Shown piece by piece: positions 45,840 through 54,738 of a DNA stretch of 64,000 nt. A model generated the notes under the pieces. The model saw nothing but the letters and a program-made list of their open reading frames with translations. It did no database searches and had not been told where the DNA came from. The DNA comes from Pedobacter sp. D749. Lineage in GTDB: Bacteria; Bacteroidota; Bacteroidia; Sphingobacteriales; Sphingobacteriaceae. Position 1 is the first letter of the stretch, and every line of letters begins with the position of its first letter. The DNA lies in the NCBI RefSeq assembly GCF_019317285.1, contig NZ_CP079218.1:496001-560000 (forward strand), written 5' to 3'. A program made the position numbers and the translations under genes.

Positions 45840-46301
45840 ATGTACAGTAAAGAAGAAGCAGCCCGTTTGCGCCAACAGTTTTGGATCAGTTTTGGGCAAT
45901 ATATGAAACCTGTCCCTTCAGCAAGCGGTTCGACCGTAAACTGGACGAACTACAAGACTGGTGTGAAAAACATCTTCTTTAAAATGGATGTTGATGGTAA
46001 GAAGGCATTTATCAGCATTCAACTCTCGCATCCTGATTCTGAAATCAGGCACCTCATCTTCGAACAGTTTGAAGAGTTTAAGCTGATGTTTAGCAATACG
46101 GTAAATGAAGAATGGGGCTGGATTAAAGATGCAACCGATGATTTCGGAAAAACGGTATCTCAGATTTCAATCAGCATTACCGGAGTAAGCATTTTTAATC
46201 AACAGCACTGGCCTACGTTAATCTCCTTTTTTAAACCCAGAATAATTGCCTTAGATGAATTTTGGGATAATGTAAAACCTGTTTTCGAAGATTTGGTTTA
46301 A
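45840..46301 (+). CDS. DUF4268-family protein
   Basis: 153 residues beginning YSKEEAARLRQQFWISFGQY, with FFKMDVDGKKAFISIQLSH and EWGWIKDATDD in the middle. These match DUF4268, a domain seen alone or fused to restriction-like proteins. No catalytic motif is visible. It overlaps the convergent TPR gene by four bases. Confidence 0.8.
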   Translation: MYSKEEAARLRQQFWISFGQYMKPVPSASGSTVNWTNYKTGVKNIFFKMDVDGKKAFISIQLSHPDSEIRHLIFEQFEEFKLMFSNTVNEEWGWIKDATDDFGKTVSQISISITGVSIFNQQHWPTLISFFKPRIIALDEFWDNVKPVFEDLV

Positions 46302-47449
46302 TCAGCCAGATTTAGCTGTGCAATCCTATCCTTTGAAAATTTAATTTCTTCTTTATCATCAGTCAAGTTGGGCTTACTTTTTAAGTAGAGGTTATAATAT
46401 TTAAGTGCATTTTTCCCTTGTTTTAATCTGGTATCGTAAAATACCGCTAAACGATAATATAGGGTGGGCGTTGCTTTAAACTGCAGTCCTTTCTTGTAGG
46501 CGGCGTTCGCAAATGTTAACTGGTTGTTTTCTTCGTAAACCAAACCCAATAAAGAGTAATAGCTGGAAGTATTGGGTGAAATGGCTTCATCTATGGTTTT
46601 CTTAGTATAAATAGCCGCCTGTGGATAATTCTTTAGTGCGCGGTAACTAAGTGAGGTATAATATAAAGTCGCTTCATTCTCCATCGCGGCTGCCTCCAAT
46701 TGTTTAAAAAGATCGATTGCTTTCTGGTGCTTTTTGGTGTAATAATAGGCCTTTGCCACATCTTTTATCACCCCTGCATCGGAACCATCTTTCAATAGTT
46801 TCTCTCCCGATGCAATCACTTCGCTGTACTTTTTAAGCTGGTTGGCAATAGGAAGTTTCGCCCTTTGCAGTACCAGGTTATCACTATCTCCTTTAATGGC
46901 AACATTAAGTACCTCGTAAGCCTTTTCGTATTGCTGATAAGCAGAATGTTCTTCAGCAAGATCGGTAGCAACATCGCCCTCTAGTGGGTTAATCTGATTA
47001 GCTTTTAACAAATATATAAGCTTTAACGAATCCTTTGGAGAATTGTATAAATTGGCTAGCAGTTTATACACACTAAAATTATTGCTGTCTATTTTTACAA
47101 TTTTACTGTAATACAGTTTGGCCTTTTCGGTATTACCTCTTTTTGTATTAATACTACCAAGGCTGAAGAGAATAGGCAGGCTCTGCGGTTGCAGTGTATA
47201 AGCCTTACTATAAAATTTTTCAGCTTCTGCATTATTGCCGGCCATTAAAAAACAATAACCAATCTGGCTGAGGGTTTTAAAATCGTTCACCTCTTCTCCA
47301 TAAATACTTTTGAGGTATTGAGCAGCATCAGCATAACGCTGGGTCTGATAGAAGTCGAAAAGTTTTTCTTTATCGATCATGGTTGCGTTTTGTGCGTAAA
47401 TACCTATACTTAAACAAAGCAATGCCAGTAATGTGAGCAGTTTTTTCAT
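46298..47449 (-). CDS. Tetratricopeptide-repeat periplasmic protein
   Basis: 383 residues with a signal peptide ending YAQ (about residue 20). At least eight TPR units follow, for example GYCFLMAGNNAEAEKFYSKA and LGSINTKRGNTEKAKLYYSK. Such proteins act as scaffolds in the envelope. No partner is evident from the neighbours. Confidence 0.85.
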   Translation of the reverse strand: MKKLLTLLALLCLSIGIYAQNATMIDKEKLFDFYQTQRYADAAQYLKSIYGEEVNDFKTLSQIGYCFLMAGNNAEAEKFYSKAYTLQPQSLPILFSLGSINTKRGNTEKAKLYYSKIVKIDSNNFSVYKLLANLYNSPKDSLKLIYLLKANQINPLEGDVATDLAEEHSAYQQYEKAYEVLNVAIKGDSDNLVLQRAKLPIANQLKKYSEVIASGEKLLKDGSDAGVIKDVAKAYYYTKKHQKAIDLFKQLEAAAMENEATLYYTSLSYRALKNYPQAAIYTKKTIDEAISPNTSSYYSLLGLVYEENNQLTFANAAYKKGLQFKATPTLYYRLAVFYDTRLKQGKNALKYYNLYLKSKPNLTDDKEEIKFSKDRIAQLNLAD

Positions 47450-47579
47450 AATGGTTAATATTTAACTAAAATATTAGTTGTTTTTGATAATTCCAAATCC
47501 GTTTTAAAAAATTAGGGAAACAAAACAAAATAGGGGGTAAGGGGTTTATACAGAATAGTTGAACTAAAAAATAAGACCT

Positions 47580-47876
47580 ATGAATACTTTAAAGAAGTTT
47601 GAATTAATGGAAAAGATTGTGCGTGAACTGGAAGATTTACAAAATTCTCAGCAGGCACTTATTCAAAAAATTGGTAAAATTGAAGTAGATAATATTGAAT
47701 TGGGTGATAGCCGCCTGGAAAAAGATTTACCAGATATTCATCAAAATTTAGCAGATAACTTAGATACTATCTCAGGAATTTTAGATTACTTTGCGGGTAA
47801 AACACAAAACTTTGGTGATAAAAACAATGTTGATGCTTTAAAAGAACAAGAAGCCATTAACAATGCCACCAGCTAA
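47580..47876 (+). CDS. Small hypothetical coiled-coil protein
   Basis: 98 residues, acidic and helical throughout, without a signal. A coiled coil is likely around residues 10-45 (EKIVRELEDLQNSQQALIQK). No family is recognised. It precedes the outer-membrane protein gene by 12 bases and is probably cotranscribed with it. Confidence 0.65.
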   Translation: MNTLKKFELMEKIVRELEDLQNSQQALIQKIGKIEVDNIELGDSRLEKDLPDIHQNLADNLDTISGILDYFAGKTQNFGDKNNVDALKEQEAINNATS

Positions 47877-47888
47877 ATTTAATCGCAT

Positions 47889-48479
47889 ATGAAATTTTTA
47901 TCTTTAACCGTTGCCTTTTTGCTTGTTGGCTTATTTGCCAGCGCACAGGTATTACCGTCTTTCCAGCTGGGCATTAAAGCTGGTGCAAATTTTTCGAAAT
48001 TTGATAGTGAAAACACTTTTAACAGCAATAACCGCACTGGTTTTTACGGTGGCCTTTGGGCTAGGGTAGGTGCAGCAGGCGTTTATTTTCAACCAGAGCT
48101 TTATGTATCAGGAAAAAAAGCGGATTTAGTGAGCGATGCAACGGGAGAGGTAAATAAAGTACGCTTTACAAGTCTTGATGTGCCGCTATTGGTGGGTACA
48201 AAATTCGGCGCTGCCGGTATCGGACTCCGTTTAAACACGGGGCCAATGTTCTCCTTGATATTAGATGAAAACCAAAGTTTTGGTCAGGCAGCAGGAAGTG
48301 TATTCAAAGCCGACTTTAAAAATCAAGCTATGGCTTGGCAGTTTGGTGCAGGTTTAGACCTGAAAAAACTAAGCTTTGATGCACGTTACGAACTTGGCCT
48401 GTCAAAAATAAACAAAGCAGGTTATCCTGGTACTAAGCTAAATTTATTTACGGTTGGTTTAGGTTATAGGATTCTGTAA
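47889..48479 (+). CDS. Outer-membrane beta-barrel protein (PorT-like)
   Basis: 196 residues with a signal peptide ending ASAQ. The mature protein starts VLPSFQLGIKAGANFSKFDS, typical of the PorT/OmpW-like group in Bacteroidota, and ends in FTVGLGYRIL with aromatic strands. It probably forms an eight-stranded barrel. Function is unknown. A strong terminator follows. Confidence 0.88.
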   Translation: MKFLSLTVAFLLVGLFASAQVLPSFQLGIKAGANFSKFDSENTFNSNNRTGFYGGLWARVGAAGVYFQPELYVSGKKADLVSDATGEVNKVRFTSLDVPLLVGTKFGAAGIGLRLNTGPMFSLILDENQSFGQAAGSVFKADFKNQAMAWQFGAGLDLKKLSFDARYELGLSKINKAGYPGTKLNLFTVGLGYRIL

Positions 48480-48493
48480 TAAAAATTATTAAG

Positions 48494-48528
48494 AAAAAAA
48501 GGTGTTCATTAAAAATGAACACCTTTTT
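48494..48528. terminator. Terminator after the barrel gene
   Basis: A stem of about 17 bp including A/T flanks (GGTGTTCATT with AATGAACACC), short loop and a T7 tail. Confidence 0.95.
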
Positions 48529-48602
48529 TTATGCCTTAAATTTTATATATGTATTGTTTCTACCTATCTGAAAGGCTTTATCAGGATTTTTAAAAGATAA
48601 AA

Positions 48603-48666
48603 TTTGCTTTTGTAAAATTGTTGATTACATTTGTATCGTAAACGATATAATCGTTTACGATACAAA
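48603..48666 (+). promoter_or_regulatory. ohr promoter and 37-base palindromic OhrR operator
   Basis: TTTG (48603-48606), 19 bases, TACATTTG (48626-48633) is a perfect promoter match. It runs straight into a perfect inverted repeat with 17-bp arms (48630-48646 and 48650-48666). Each arm contains its own palindrome (ATCGTAAACGAT and ATCGTTTACGAT), so two repressor dimers may bind over the start site. Confidence 0.85.
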
Positions 48667-48681
48667 TAAAAAAAATATAAT

Positions 48682-49101
48682 ATGAAAACGTTGTATGAAA
48701 CAAGCGCTACCGTAACTGGCGGACGTAATGGAAAAATAACAAGTGAAAATGGTGTTTTAGAACTGGAAGTGAGAATGCCGAAGGAACTAGGTGGTACTGG
48801 TGAGGGATATACTAATCCTGAACAGCTTTTTGCTGCGGGTTATGCGGCCTGCTTTGATAGTGCGTTAAACTTAGTGATGCATCAGGATAAAGTGAAACCT
48901 GAAGGACCTTCTACTGTTAAAGCAAATGTTTCGCTCCATCCGGATGAAAAAGGAGGCTTCAGGTTAGGCGTTTCATTACAGGTGCACATCCCGGGAATGG
49001 ATGCTACACAGGCGAAACAATTTGTAGAGAAAGCACATGCGGTATGTCCATACTCAAATGCGACACGTGGCAATATTGATGTTAAATTGGAAGTAATTTA
49101 A
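48682..49101 (+). CDS. ohr: Organic hydroperoxide resistance protein (Ohr/OsmC family)
   Basis: 139 residues. The redox cysteines are C57 (GYAACFDSAL) and C122 (HAVCPYSNATRGN), and R15 is the expected active-site Arg. TVTGGRNGKI and NPEQLFAAGYAACF are Ohr signatures, rather than OsmC ones. It reduces organic peroxides with lipoyl or thiol donors. It is controlled by the palindromic operator upstream and followed by its likely repressor OhrR. Confidence 0.95.
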   Translation: MKTLYETSATVTGGRNGKITSENGVLELEVRMPKELGGTGEGYTNPEQLFAAGYAACFDSALNLVMHQDKVKPEGPSTVKANVSLHPDEKGGFRLGVSLQVHIPGMDATQAKQFVEKAHAVCPYSNATRGNIDVKLEVI

Positions 49102-49138
49102 TTATTGAATTAAGTAGAGTCGTGATAATAGATGAAGC

Positions 49139-49197
49139 GTTATTTCGACCGTAGTAGAGAAATCTTTTAAAATAGCTTAAAGATTTCTCTGCTCTGT
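49139..49197. repeat. Small imperfect palindrome, TTTCGACCG type
   Basis: AGAGAAATCTTT (49156-49167) is inverted at 49179-49190. The flank CGTTATTTCGACCG resembles the start of the repeats at 62215-62400. Confidence 0.6.
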
Positions 49198-49293
49198 TCT
49201 AGCTAAATTAACAACCGATTTTTGTGTTCACCGCAGATTTCGGAGAAAATGATTTACTTAGCTGAATATTTTATTGTTAAAGAAAAACTTGCG

Positions 49294-49728
49294 ATGGAAA
49301 TAGATGAGTCTTTAAAATTGGAAAATCAATTGTGTTTTCCACTTTATGCTGCTTCGAGGTTAGTAACAAAATGTTATCAGCCTGGGCTTGATGCCCTGGG
49401 CATAACCTATCCGCAATATCTGGTATTAATGGTGTTATGGGAAAACGATTCGGTTAACCTAAGCCTGCTTTCACAGAAATTGATGTTGCAATCGAACACT
49501 TTAACCCCTTTGCTTAAACGCATGCAGGAAACCGGACTTGTGGAGCGTGTGAGATCATTAAAAGATGAAAGAAGCATCGTGATATCGCTTACAGAAAAGG
49601 GATTGGCATTGAAAGAAAAAGCACCGGTTTTACGGGCTCAGCTTGGCGATCATCTGGGTATAAACCTTGAAGAAATTATCCAATTAAAAACCCTGCTTGA
49701 TAAACTGATCAAAAACCTGGCGGTATAA
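49294..49728 (+). CDS. ohrR: OhrR, MarR-family organic peroxide sensor
   Basis: 144 residues from the ATG at 49294; an upstream TTG at 49222 would add 24 unrelated residues. LKLENQLCFPLYAASR carries the peroxide-sensing Cys (C14), equal to C15 of the Bacillus protein. The winged helix has SLLSQKLMLQSNTLTPLLKRM and SLKDERSIVISLT. Oxidation of C14 releases it from DNA. It is the neighbour of ohr and probably binds the palindrome at 48630-48666. Confidence 0.94.
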   Translation: MEIDESLKLENQLCFPLYAASRLVTKCYQPGLDALGITYPQYLVLMVLWENDSVNLSLLSQKLMLQSNTLTPLLKRMQETGLVERVRSLKDERSIVISLTEKGLALKEKAPVLRAQLGDHLGINLEEIIQLKTLLDKLIKNLAV

Positions 49729-49763
49729 ATTAGGTTTACCAATTAAAAAGGTTTCATCTAGCC

Positions 49764-50681
49764 TTATTTTTCTGGTTCAACTTCGGTCAGCTCATAAGCA
49801 AACGACCCATTTTTAGGGATAATTGGCGTAGCCCTTCCAACGCTCAATGCTTTTATAAATGAAGCACCGAAATAGAATATCAATGAAGAATAGAATACAA
49901 AAAGCATAATTACGATAATGGATCCGGCTGATCCATAAATATTGCTGATGTTACTCAGTGGCAATAAAATCCTTAAAATATATTTTCCTACTGTAAAAAG
50001 GCAGCCGGTTAACAAGCCTCCGGAAATTGCTGCCCTCCACGTTGGACGTCCGTTTGTTAAATATCTGAAAAGTATTGTAAACCAGGTGGTTACGATGACT
50101 ACAAAAACCAATTGGTTGATGATCGAAGTTAAGACTAATCCGAAAGAAGGAGCACCGTCTTTTAGATAGGCGCCAATAAATGCCTGCACACTATCGGCAA
50201 GTAAACCGATGAAAAATAATATGCCGGCAAATAAGATAATGGTAACAGATATTGCCCTTGATTTAAGTGTATTAACAATCCCTTTTTTATCTTTCTGGCC
50301 TATATTCCAAATCTGTTCTAAAGAATTTTTAATCACATTGAATAGCGTAGTAGCTACAAAAAGGAAAAATATAAAACTGAACAAAGTAACATACCAGGCC
50401 TGATCGATTCCCCGGATGTTTCTTAATGTAGTTCTGATCTGTAAAATACTTTCATTATCAAGAATACTAGCCAAACGTTCGAACAGGTGTGTAGCCAATA
50501 GCCGTCTATCAGTAAACATCCCGAATAGTCTGATGAGGATAATTAATATTGGAGGTAAAGCGAAATTGGTAAAAAAAGCAGTAGCACCGGCCAGACGTAA
50601 GGGATCATTCTGCTGAAATAAATTAAATGCTTTTCTTACGGTCGAGAAAAAAAACTTCAGATCTTGTATTATCGATGGCAT
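49764..50681 (-). CDS. YihY/BrkB-family inner-membrane protein
   Basis: 305 residues with six predicted membrane segments. Family motifs are NDPLRLAGATAFFTNFALPP near the N-terminus and NIYGSAGSIIVIMLFVFYSS near the end. It is sometimes annotated as ribonuclease BN by historical error. Function is unknown. The gene is transcribed alone. Confidence 0.9.
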   Translation of the reverse strand: MPSIIQDLKFFFSTVRKAFNLFQQNDPLRLAGATAFFTNFALPPILIILIRLFGMFTDRRLLATHLFERLASILDNESILQIRTTLRNIRGIDQAWYVTLFSFIFFLFVATTLFNVIKNSLEQIWNIGQKDKKGIVNTLKSRAISVTIILFAGILFFIGLLADSVQAFIGAYLKDGAPSFGLVLTSIINQLVFVVIVTTWFTILFRYLTNGRPTWRAAISGGLLTGCLFTVGKYILRILLPLSNISNIYGSAGSIIVIMLFVFYSSLIFYFGASFIKALSVGRATPIIPKNGSFAYELTEVEPEK

Positions 50682-50756
50682 TACTCCTGCGTTAAACTCA
50701 AAAGGCCGAAAATAGTAAAAATACTTTGTTCAGCCTTTTTTATAAATGTAAAGATT

Positions 50757-51155
50757 CTAATGTGTTTTACTGAAAACCATTAAGGTTTTATCGCCGTTCA
50801 ACAGATATAGTTTATTATCAGCTATTTTAGCACTATTAACCTGATTAAGGGCATGTAAGTATGCGCGTTCAGCAGCATCAGTTTCCTGACAGAACATTTT
50901 TGTGCTAAAAACATTTTTAACGGTTATTTTATGATCAGCAATTTCTCCCTGTCCACCGTAACTGTTGCAGAACGATTTTCCGCTGAATTTAAGGCTGTCA
51001 GCAAAGTTTAACGTTGCTTTTGCTGTTGAGGGTAAAGTTAATCCTGGCAGCTCCGCTAATTCCCATTTGGTATTGGTAAAACTTGCCGGATCTAATTTTT
51101 CTTTACAGGAACTCAATAATAAGATCAACATTCCACAGTAAATAAGGTGTTTCAT
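50757..51155 (-). CDS. META-domain lipoprotein
   Basis: 132 residues. The signal peptide ends in lipobox LLSSC (Cys17). A META/HslJ-like domain follows with TNTKWELAELPGL, FSGKSFCNSYGGQGEI and TKMFCQETDAAERAYLHAL. Two further Cys may pair. It is an envelope protein of unknown role, possibly stress-linked. Confidence 0.85.
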   Translation of the reverse strand: MKHLIYCGMLILLLSSCKEKLDPASFTNTKWELAELPGLTLPSTAKATLNFADSLKFSGKSFCNSYGGQGEIADHKITVKNVFSTKMFCQETDAAERAYLHALNQVNSAKIADNKLYLLNGDKTLMVFSKTH

Positions 51156-51237
51156 AACAAAGGTTTATATTATTTCCTTTTTAACATCAAAAACTAAACC
51201 ATAAAAAGATAAAATTGACTTTTGATTAAAACCGTGC

Positions 51238-51756
51238 TTATTTTTCAATCTTCATCCAATGGTGTTTTATGCCATCGTAATCGAAAATAGAGATACGTTT
51301 TAAACCCACTTTTTCCAACACATGGATAGACCCCAGATTATTGATATCTGCAATACCAATAATCTCATTCAACTTTAGTTCATTAAAACCATAGTCCCGC
51401 GCTGCCAGTGCAGTTTCTGTAGCATAACCCTTTCCCCAAAACCGTTTGCTGAACCGATAACCCAGATCGTAATAATTAATATGGTTATTTGTAGCTTCTT
51501 TAATGAATTTTAATCCTGACCAGCCCACAAAGTTACCTGTTGCTTTTTCGATAACAGCCCATCTCCCGATACCATTTTCGTTATACTGTTTTCTTATAAA
51601 TTCGATTTCTGCGAAACTTTGTTCGATTGATTTTACAGGTTTGTTGCCAAGATAAAGATGAACATCAGGGTCACTGTCCATTTCAAACATACCCTCAGCA
51701 TCGGCAGGCATTAGTTCGCGTAAAATTAAGCGTTCGGTTTCAGCAAAAATCTTCAT
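51238..51756 (-). CDS. GNAT-family N-acetyltransferase (RimJ-like)
   Basis: 172 residues. ETERLILRELMPADAEGMFEM and DLGYRFSKRFWGKGYATETA are typical of the RimJ/RimL-like acetyltransferase group; the RFWGKGYA stretch binds acetyl-CoA. The substrate is unknown. Confidence 0.88.
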   Translation of the reverse strand: MKIFAETERLILRELMPADAEGMFEMDSDPDVHLYLGNKPVKSIEQSFAEIEFIRKQYNENGIGRWAVIEKATGNFVGWSGLKFIKEATNNHINYYDLGYRFSKRFWGKGYATETALAARDYGFNELKLNEIIGIADINNLGSIHVLEKVGLKRISIFDYDGIKHHWMKIEK

Positions 51757-51823
51757 TTCTATGATCTTTTTTGATTAAAATTAGCATAAAATATGTAATA
51801 TATGATGAAATGGGCTTTGCCTT

Positions 51824-52050
51824 GATCTGTGAAATCAGCGTGAAGCGATTAGCGTTTTGTTCCCGCAGATTTAAGAAGATTTGCGCATAGGATAAAGATG
51901 TAAAATGTAAGACGGATGATGGAATTGGATTCTACGGTGATCTGCGAAATCAGCATGAAGCGATTAGCGTTTTGTTCCCACAGATTTAAGAAGATTTGCG
52001 CAGATGGTTAAGAATGGATGGTGTAAGACGAATGATGGAATTTATTTAAA
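51824..52050. repeat. Two tandem copies of a 115-base intergenic unit
   Basis: Copy 1 begins at 51824 (GATCTGTGAAATCAGCGTGA) and copy 2 at 51939 (GATCTGCGAAATCAGCATGA). Both carry GCGATTAGCGTTTTGTTCCC and AGATTTAAGAAGATTTGCGC. No gene is seen in the whole gap 51757-52255. Confidence 0.85.
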
Positions 52051-52255
52051 TTTAACGCTGTGCGCTCTGTGCTTTTCTTTGTGATAAAAAATAATGGTTT
52101 AGCATATAGCACTAATATCTGATTTTCGGTTGAAAAATACGTCCAGTATCCCGCAAATCAAATTTTAAACGAAAGCCATAATTTTTTGCTGATTTTAATA
52201 ACAGAAAAATAATTAAAGATTTTAAATTAGCGAAAATATATAAATAGCTATACTC

Positions 52256-53047
52256 ATGAAAATTACGCTTTATGCACTATTACTTTCAGTTGTTTTATTC
52301 GGCTGCGGAGGCAATTCTGAAAAAACTTTTAAAGCACGCGCATTTGCGGCGAGTGATGATTTTAATGTATTTCCAAAATCAACAAAAGACATATTAAGCA
52401 TTGTAAAAACCGATTCAGGAAAATTAGCGGCTGCCGATCGCTTTGCCATTAAATATAAGGATACTGTCATTACGATTGATGATGCGCCAAATGCTGAAAC
52501 AAAGAAATTTAAGGTTGCTTCTTTTATCAATACGCAAAAAACAGCCGTATTGGTGCAGAGTGCAAATGAAAAAGACAAGATGGATCCTTTCTATATTGTT
52601 TATGTAAATGGCGGAAAAACAGAAGTGGTGAGTTTGAATAAGCCATCAAAAGGTGCTGAAGATAAAAAATATACAAATGGATTAGAGGAATTAACCAGGA
52701 GCAATCTATTGGTAAACAACGATTTCTTTATCACAACAATCAACTCAAGGGTTTACCCGATCAAGCGTCAAAAAGAAGATGAGCGCATCCAGGGGAAATT
52801 CTTTATGTATTCTAGCGATAAAACTACATTGGCATTTTTAACAGCCAATGCTTTATACCAGGTAAATACCAAAACCGGAGAAACTTTTAATCTACCTTTG
52901 CCTGCATCATTAACCAGTCAGCCTGAAACCTTGGTAGCAAATATTCAAAGAGACTATACTTGGGTGCCAAATGAGCACGGAACTTCATTCTTAAAGAAAA
53001 ATGCTGATGATGACCGCATTGTAGATATTAAAGAGTTTAAGCACTAA
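52256..53047 (+). CDS. Lipoprotein of unknown function
   Basis: 263 residues with a lipobox VLFGC (Cys17). The mature part is beta-rich and Lys-rich with repeating strands (KDTVITIDDAP, DPFYIVYVNGGKTEVVSL), perhaps a partial propeller. No family is recognised. It lies 30 bases before the next gene and may be cotranscribed. Confidence 0.72.
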   Translation: MKITLYALLLSVVLFGCGGNSEKTFKARAFAASDDFNVFPKSTKDILSIVKTDSGKLAAADRFAIKYKDTVITIDDAPNAETKKFKVASFINTQKTAVLVQSANEKDKMDPFYIVYVNGGKTEVVSLNKPSKGAEDKKYTNGLEELTRSNLLVNNDFFITTINSRVYPIKRQKEDERIQGKFFMYSSDKTTLAFLTANALYQVNTKTGETFNLPLPASLTSQPETLVANIQRDYTWVPNEHGTSFLKKNADDDRIVDIKEFKH

Positions 53048-53077
53048 CTTGTCTTATTTTGCTTTTAATTACTCGCA

Positions 53078-53821
53078 ATGAGCTTTTACGATAGATATAT
53101 AAATGGTGAAACGCACAGTGTTTATACCGATATTGAAAAACTAGGAGAAGAGGCATTTTCTCCTGGTTACTATCCTGATGTTGAAAAGGTATTGACCGAG
53201 ACCTTCCAAAGGGTTAGATTCAATCTTGAGGTTATCTACAAAGAACTTAAGAATATCAATTACGTTTTCTGGAAAGATAAGATGGGAAATGACGAGGCAT
53301 TATCTGGTCCTTTCTCTGATAAGGATGATCGACTTCACATATTAATGCAGAGTGTTGAACCTGTGGGGAAATTACCTATATCGATGAAAATGTTTTACCA
53401 GATTGTTGGCTCCTGCAATTTTGCATGGAATTATCAAGATGCTCCAAAGATTCTGTGGGAGATGGCAGATCCGATTCAGATAGCACCTTTAACCGACTGT
53501 GTTTCGCAGGTTACTGACCCGTATTGGTTGAAAGAAATGGAAGAATACATACAAGATGACGATTTTGGCTTTGCTTTTTTGTATCTTTCTGCTGATAGCC
53601 TTCATAAAGATAATATTAGTGGGGGTGCTCCTTACGCTTTGCAGTTAAATAGGCAGAAAAGTATTGATGGTAAATTTTTAAACGAGCCTAATGACACTAC
53701 TTTTATAAATTACTTGAGAATCTGTTTCGAGAAATGTGGTTTTCCTGGCATGTCTTCTGCAGATAATAAGATATTTCAGGAATTCTTCGATAAAGTAAAA
53801 CCTCAATTACAGAAAATATAA
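53078..53821 (+). CDS. Hypothetical cytoplasmic protein
   Basis: 247 residues without a signal. It begins MSFYDRYINGETHSVYTDIE, has several aromatic motifs (FAWNYQDAPKILWEM, YWLKEMEEYIQDDDFGFAFL) and ends with an acidic-basic helix. The style resembles immunity-like proteins of polymorphic toxin systems, but no toxin gene is near, so this stays a guess. Confidence 0.7.
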   Translation: MSFYDRYINGETHSVYTDIEKLGEEAFSPGYYPDVEKVLTETFQRVRFNLEVIYKELKNINYVFWKDKMGNDEALSGPFSDKDDRLHILMQSVEPVGKLPISMKMFYQIVGSCNFAWNYQDAPKILWEMADPIQIAPLTDCVSQVTDPYWLKEMEEYIQDDDFGFAFLYLSADSLHKDNISGGAPYALQLNRQKSIDGKFLNEPNDTTFINYLRICFEKCGFPGMSSADNKIFQEFFDKVKPQLQKI

Positions 53822-53905
53822 ACCTGCAAAATGTTTTGGTTTGTGAAGATACAAACTAAGTCCTAAGGATGACAATATTTTTTCTTTAAGTAAATCACAT
53901 TTAAT

Positions 53906-54514
53906 TTACACCATCATCGTTCTAAAGGTGAGGTTTACCCTTGGCCGATTTACTTTTTTAGTAGGAGGAAGGCGGTGAAGCCAATTCGTTTGCGTTTCAT
54001 CTTTCATCACCAACAAACTGCCATGTTCTAAAAATAAAGTAACCGTTTCTTTGCTCTGCTTGTGTTTGAAAAGAAACCTCCTTTCGGCTCCAAAACTTAA
54101 AGATGCAATGGCAGAATTTTTCGCCAACGCTTTTTCATCATCACTGTGGTAAGCCATGCCTTCATCTCCGTTATGATATAAATTGAGCAGACAAGAGTTG
54201 TAAGTTTGGCCTGTTTGTTTTTCCGAAATTCTTTTGAGTTCAAGCAGTTCTTTTGTCCACGGTAAAGCTGTTTTAGATTTATTAGAATAGGTGTACGAAT
54301 AGGACTCATCCCCATACCAGGCCACTTTTCTTTTGGTAATAATGTGTTTGCCCATAATAAACGCTTCATCATTTTTCCACTCAATCGTATTCATTAATGC
54401 ATCGAAATAGTGATCAGCTTCTTTTTTTGAAAATAATTTTCCAAAATAATTAACCGTTCCACCGTGAGGAAGCAAGTTGTAGTTAATAGCTACCGTGCTG
54501 TTAAATAAATCCAT
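53906..54514 (-). CDS. alkB: AlkB-family 2-oxoglutarate/Fe(II) dioxygenase
   Basis: 202 residues. The iron ligands are H123 and D125 (YHSDDE) and H180 (WLHRLP); R192 and R198 (RPRVNLTFR) bind 2-oxoglutarate. NLYHNGDEGMAYHSDDE is the AlkB core. It removes alkyl groups from damaged bases by oxidation. Its start overlaps the Ada-domain gene by 25 bases, so the two are in one operon with the AraC-type methyltransferase. Confidence 0.93.
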   Translation of the reverse strand: MDLFNSTVAINYNLLPHGGTVNYFGKLFSKKEADHYFDALMNTIEWKNDEAFIMGKHIITKRKVAWYGDESYSYTYSNKSKTALPWTKELLELKRISEKQTGQTYNSCLLNLYHNGDEGMAYHSDDEKALAKNSAIASLSFGAERRFLFKHKQSKETVTLFLEHGSLLVMKDETQTNWLHRLPPTKKVNRPRVNLTFRTMMV

Positions 54515-54738
54515 TCTTTATATGCTGTTTTTAAGCAATGCCCACATGGACGATAGCCATGTTGAAGTGCTTCTTTTTCAGAACGAAAAAATATGCGGTT
54601 TTCTTTTTTCATCCGCTTTCCCGATCTACATTTAAGCAGTCCGTAAATTTTCAATCTGGCATTTCCGCCGAAGCAAATATCTTTGTTTTTAAAATGCTTT
54701 TTTAATTCTTCAGTTGAAATATCGACATGTTTAATCAT
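54490..54738 (-). CDS. Stand-alone Ada-type metal-binding domain protein
   Basis: 82 residues. LKIYGLLKCRSGKRMKKENR and FFRSEKEALQHGYRPCGHC align with the N-terminal zinc domain of Ada. C37, C64 and C67 match Ada C38, C69 and C72, but the position of C42 is Lys41. C22 may supply a fourth ligand. In Ada, C38 takes methyl from phosphotriesters and switches the regulator on. Here the domain is a separate gene between the methyltransferase and alkB (overlaps of 4 and 25 bases). Confidence 0.85.
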   Translation of the reverse strand: MIKHVDISTEELKKHFKNKDICFGGNARLKIYGLLKCRSGKRMKKENRIFFRSEKEALQHGYRPCGHCLKTAYKEWIYLTAR

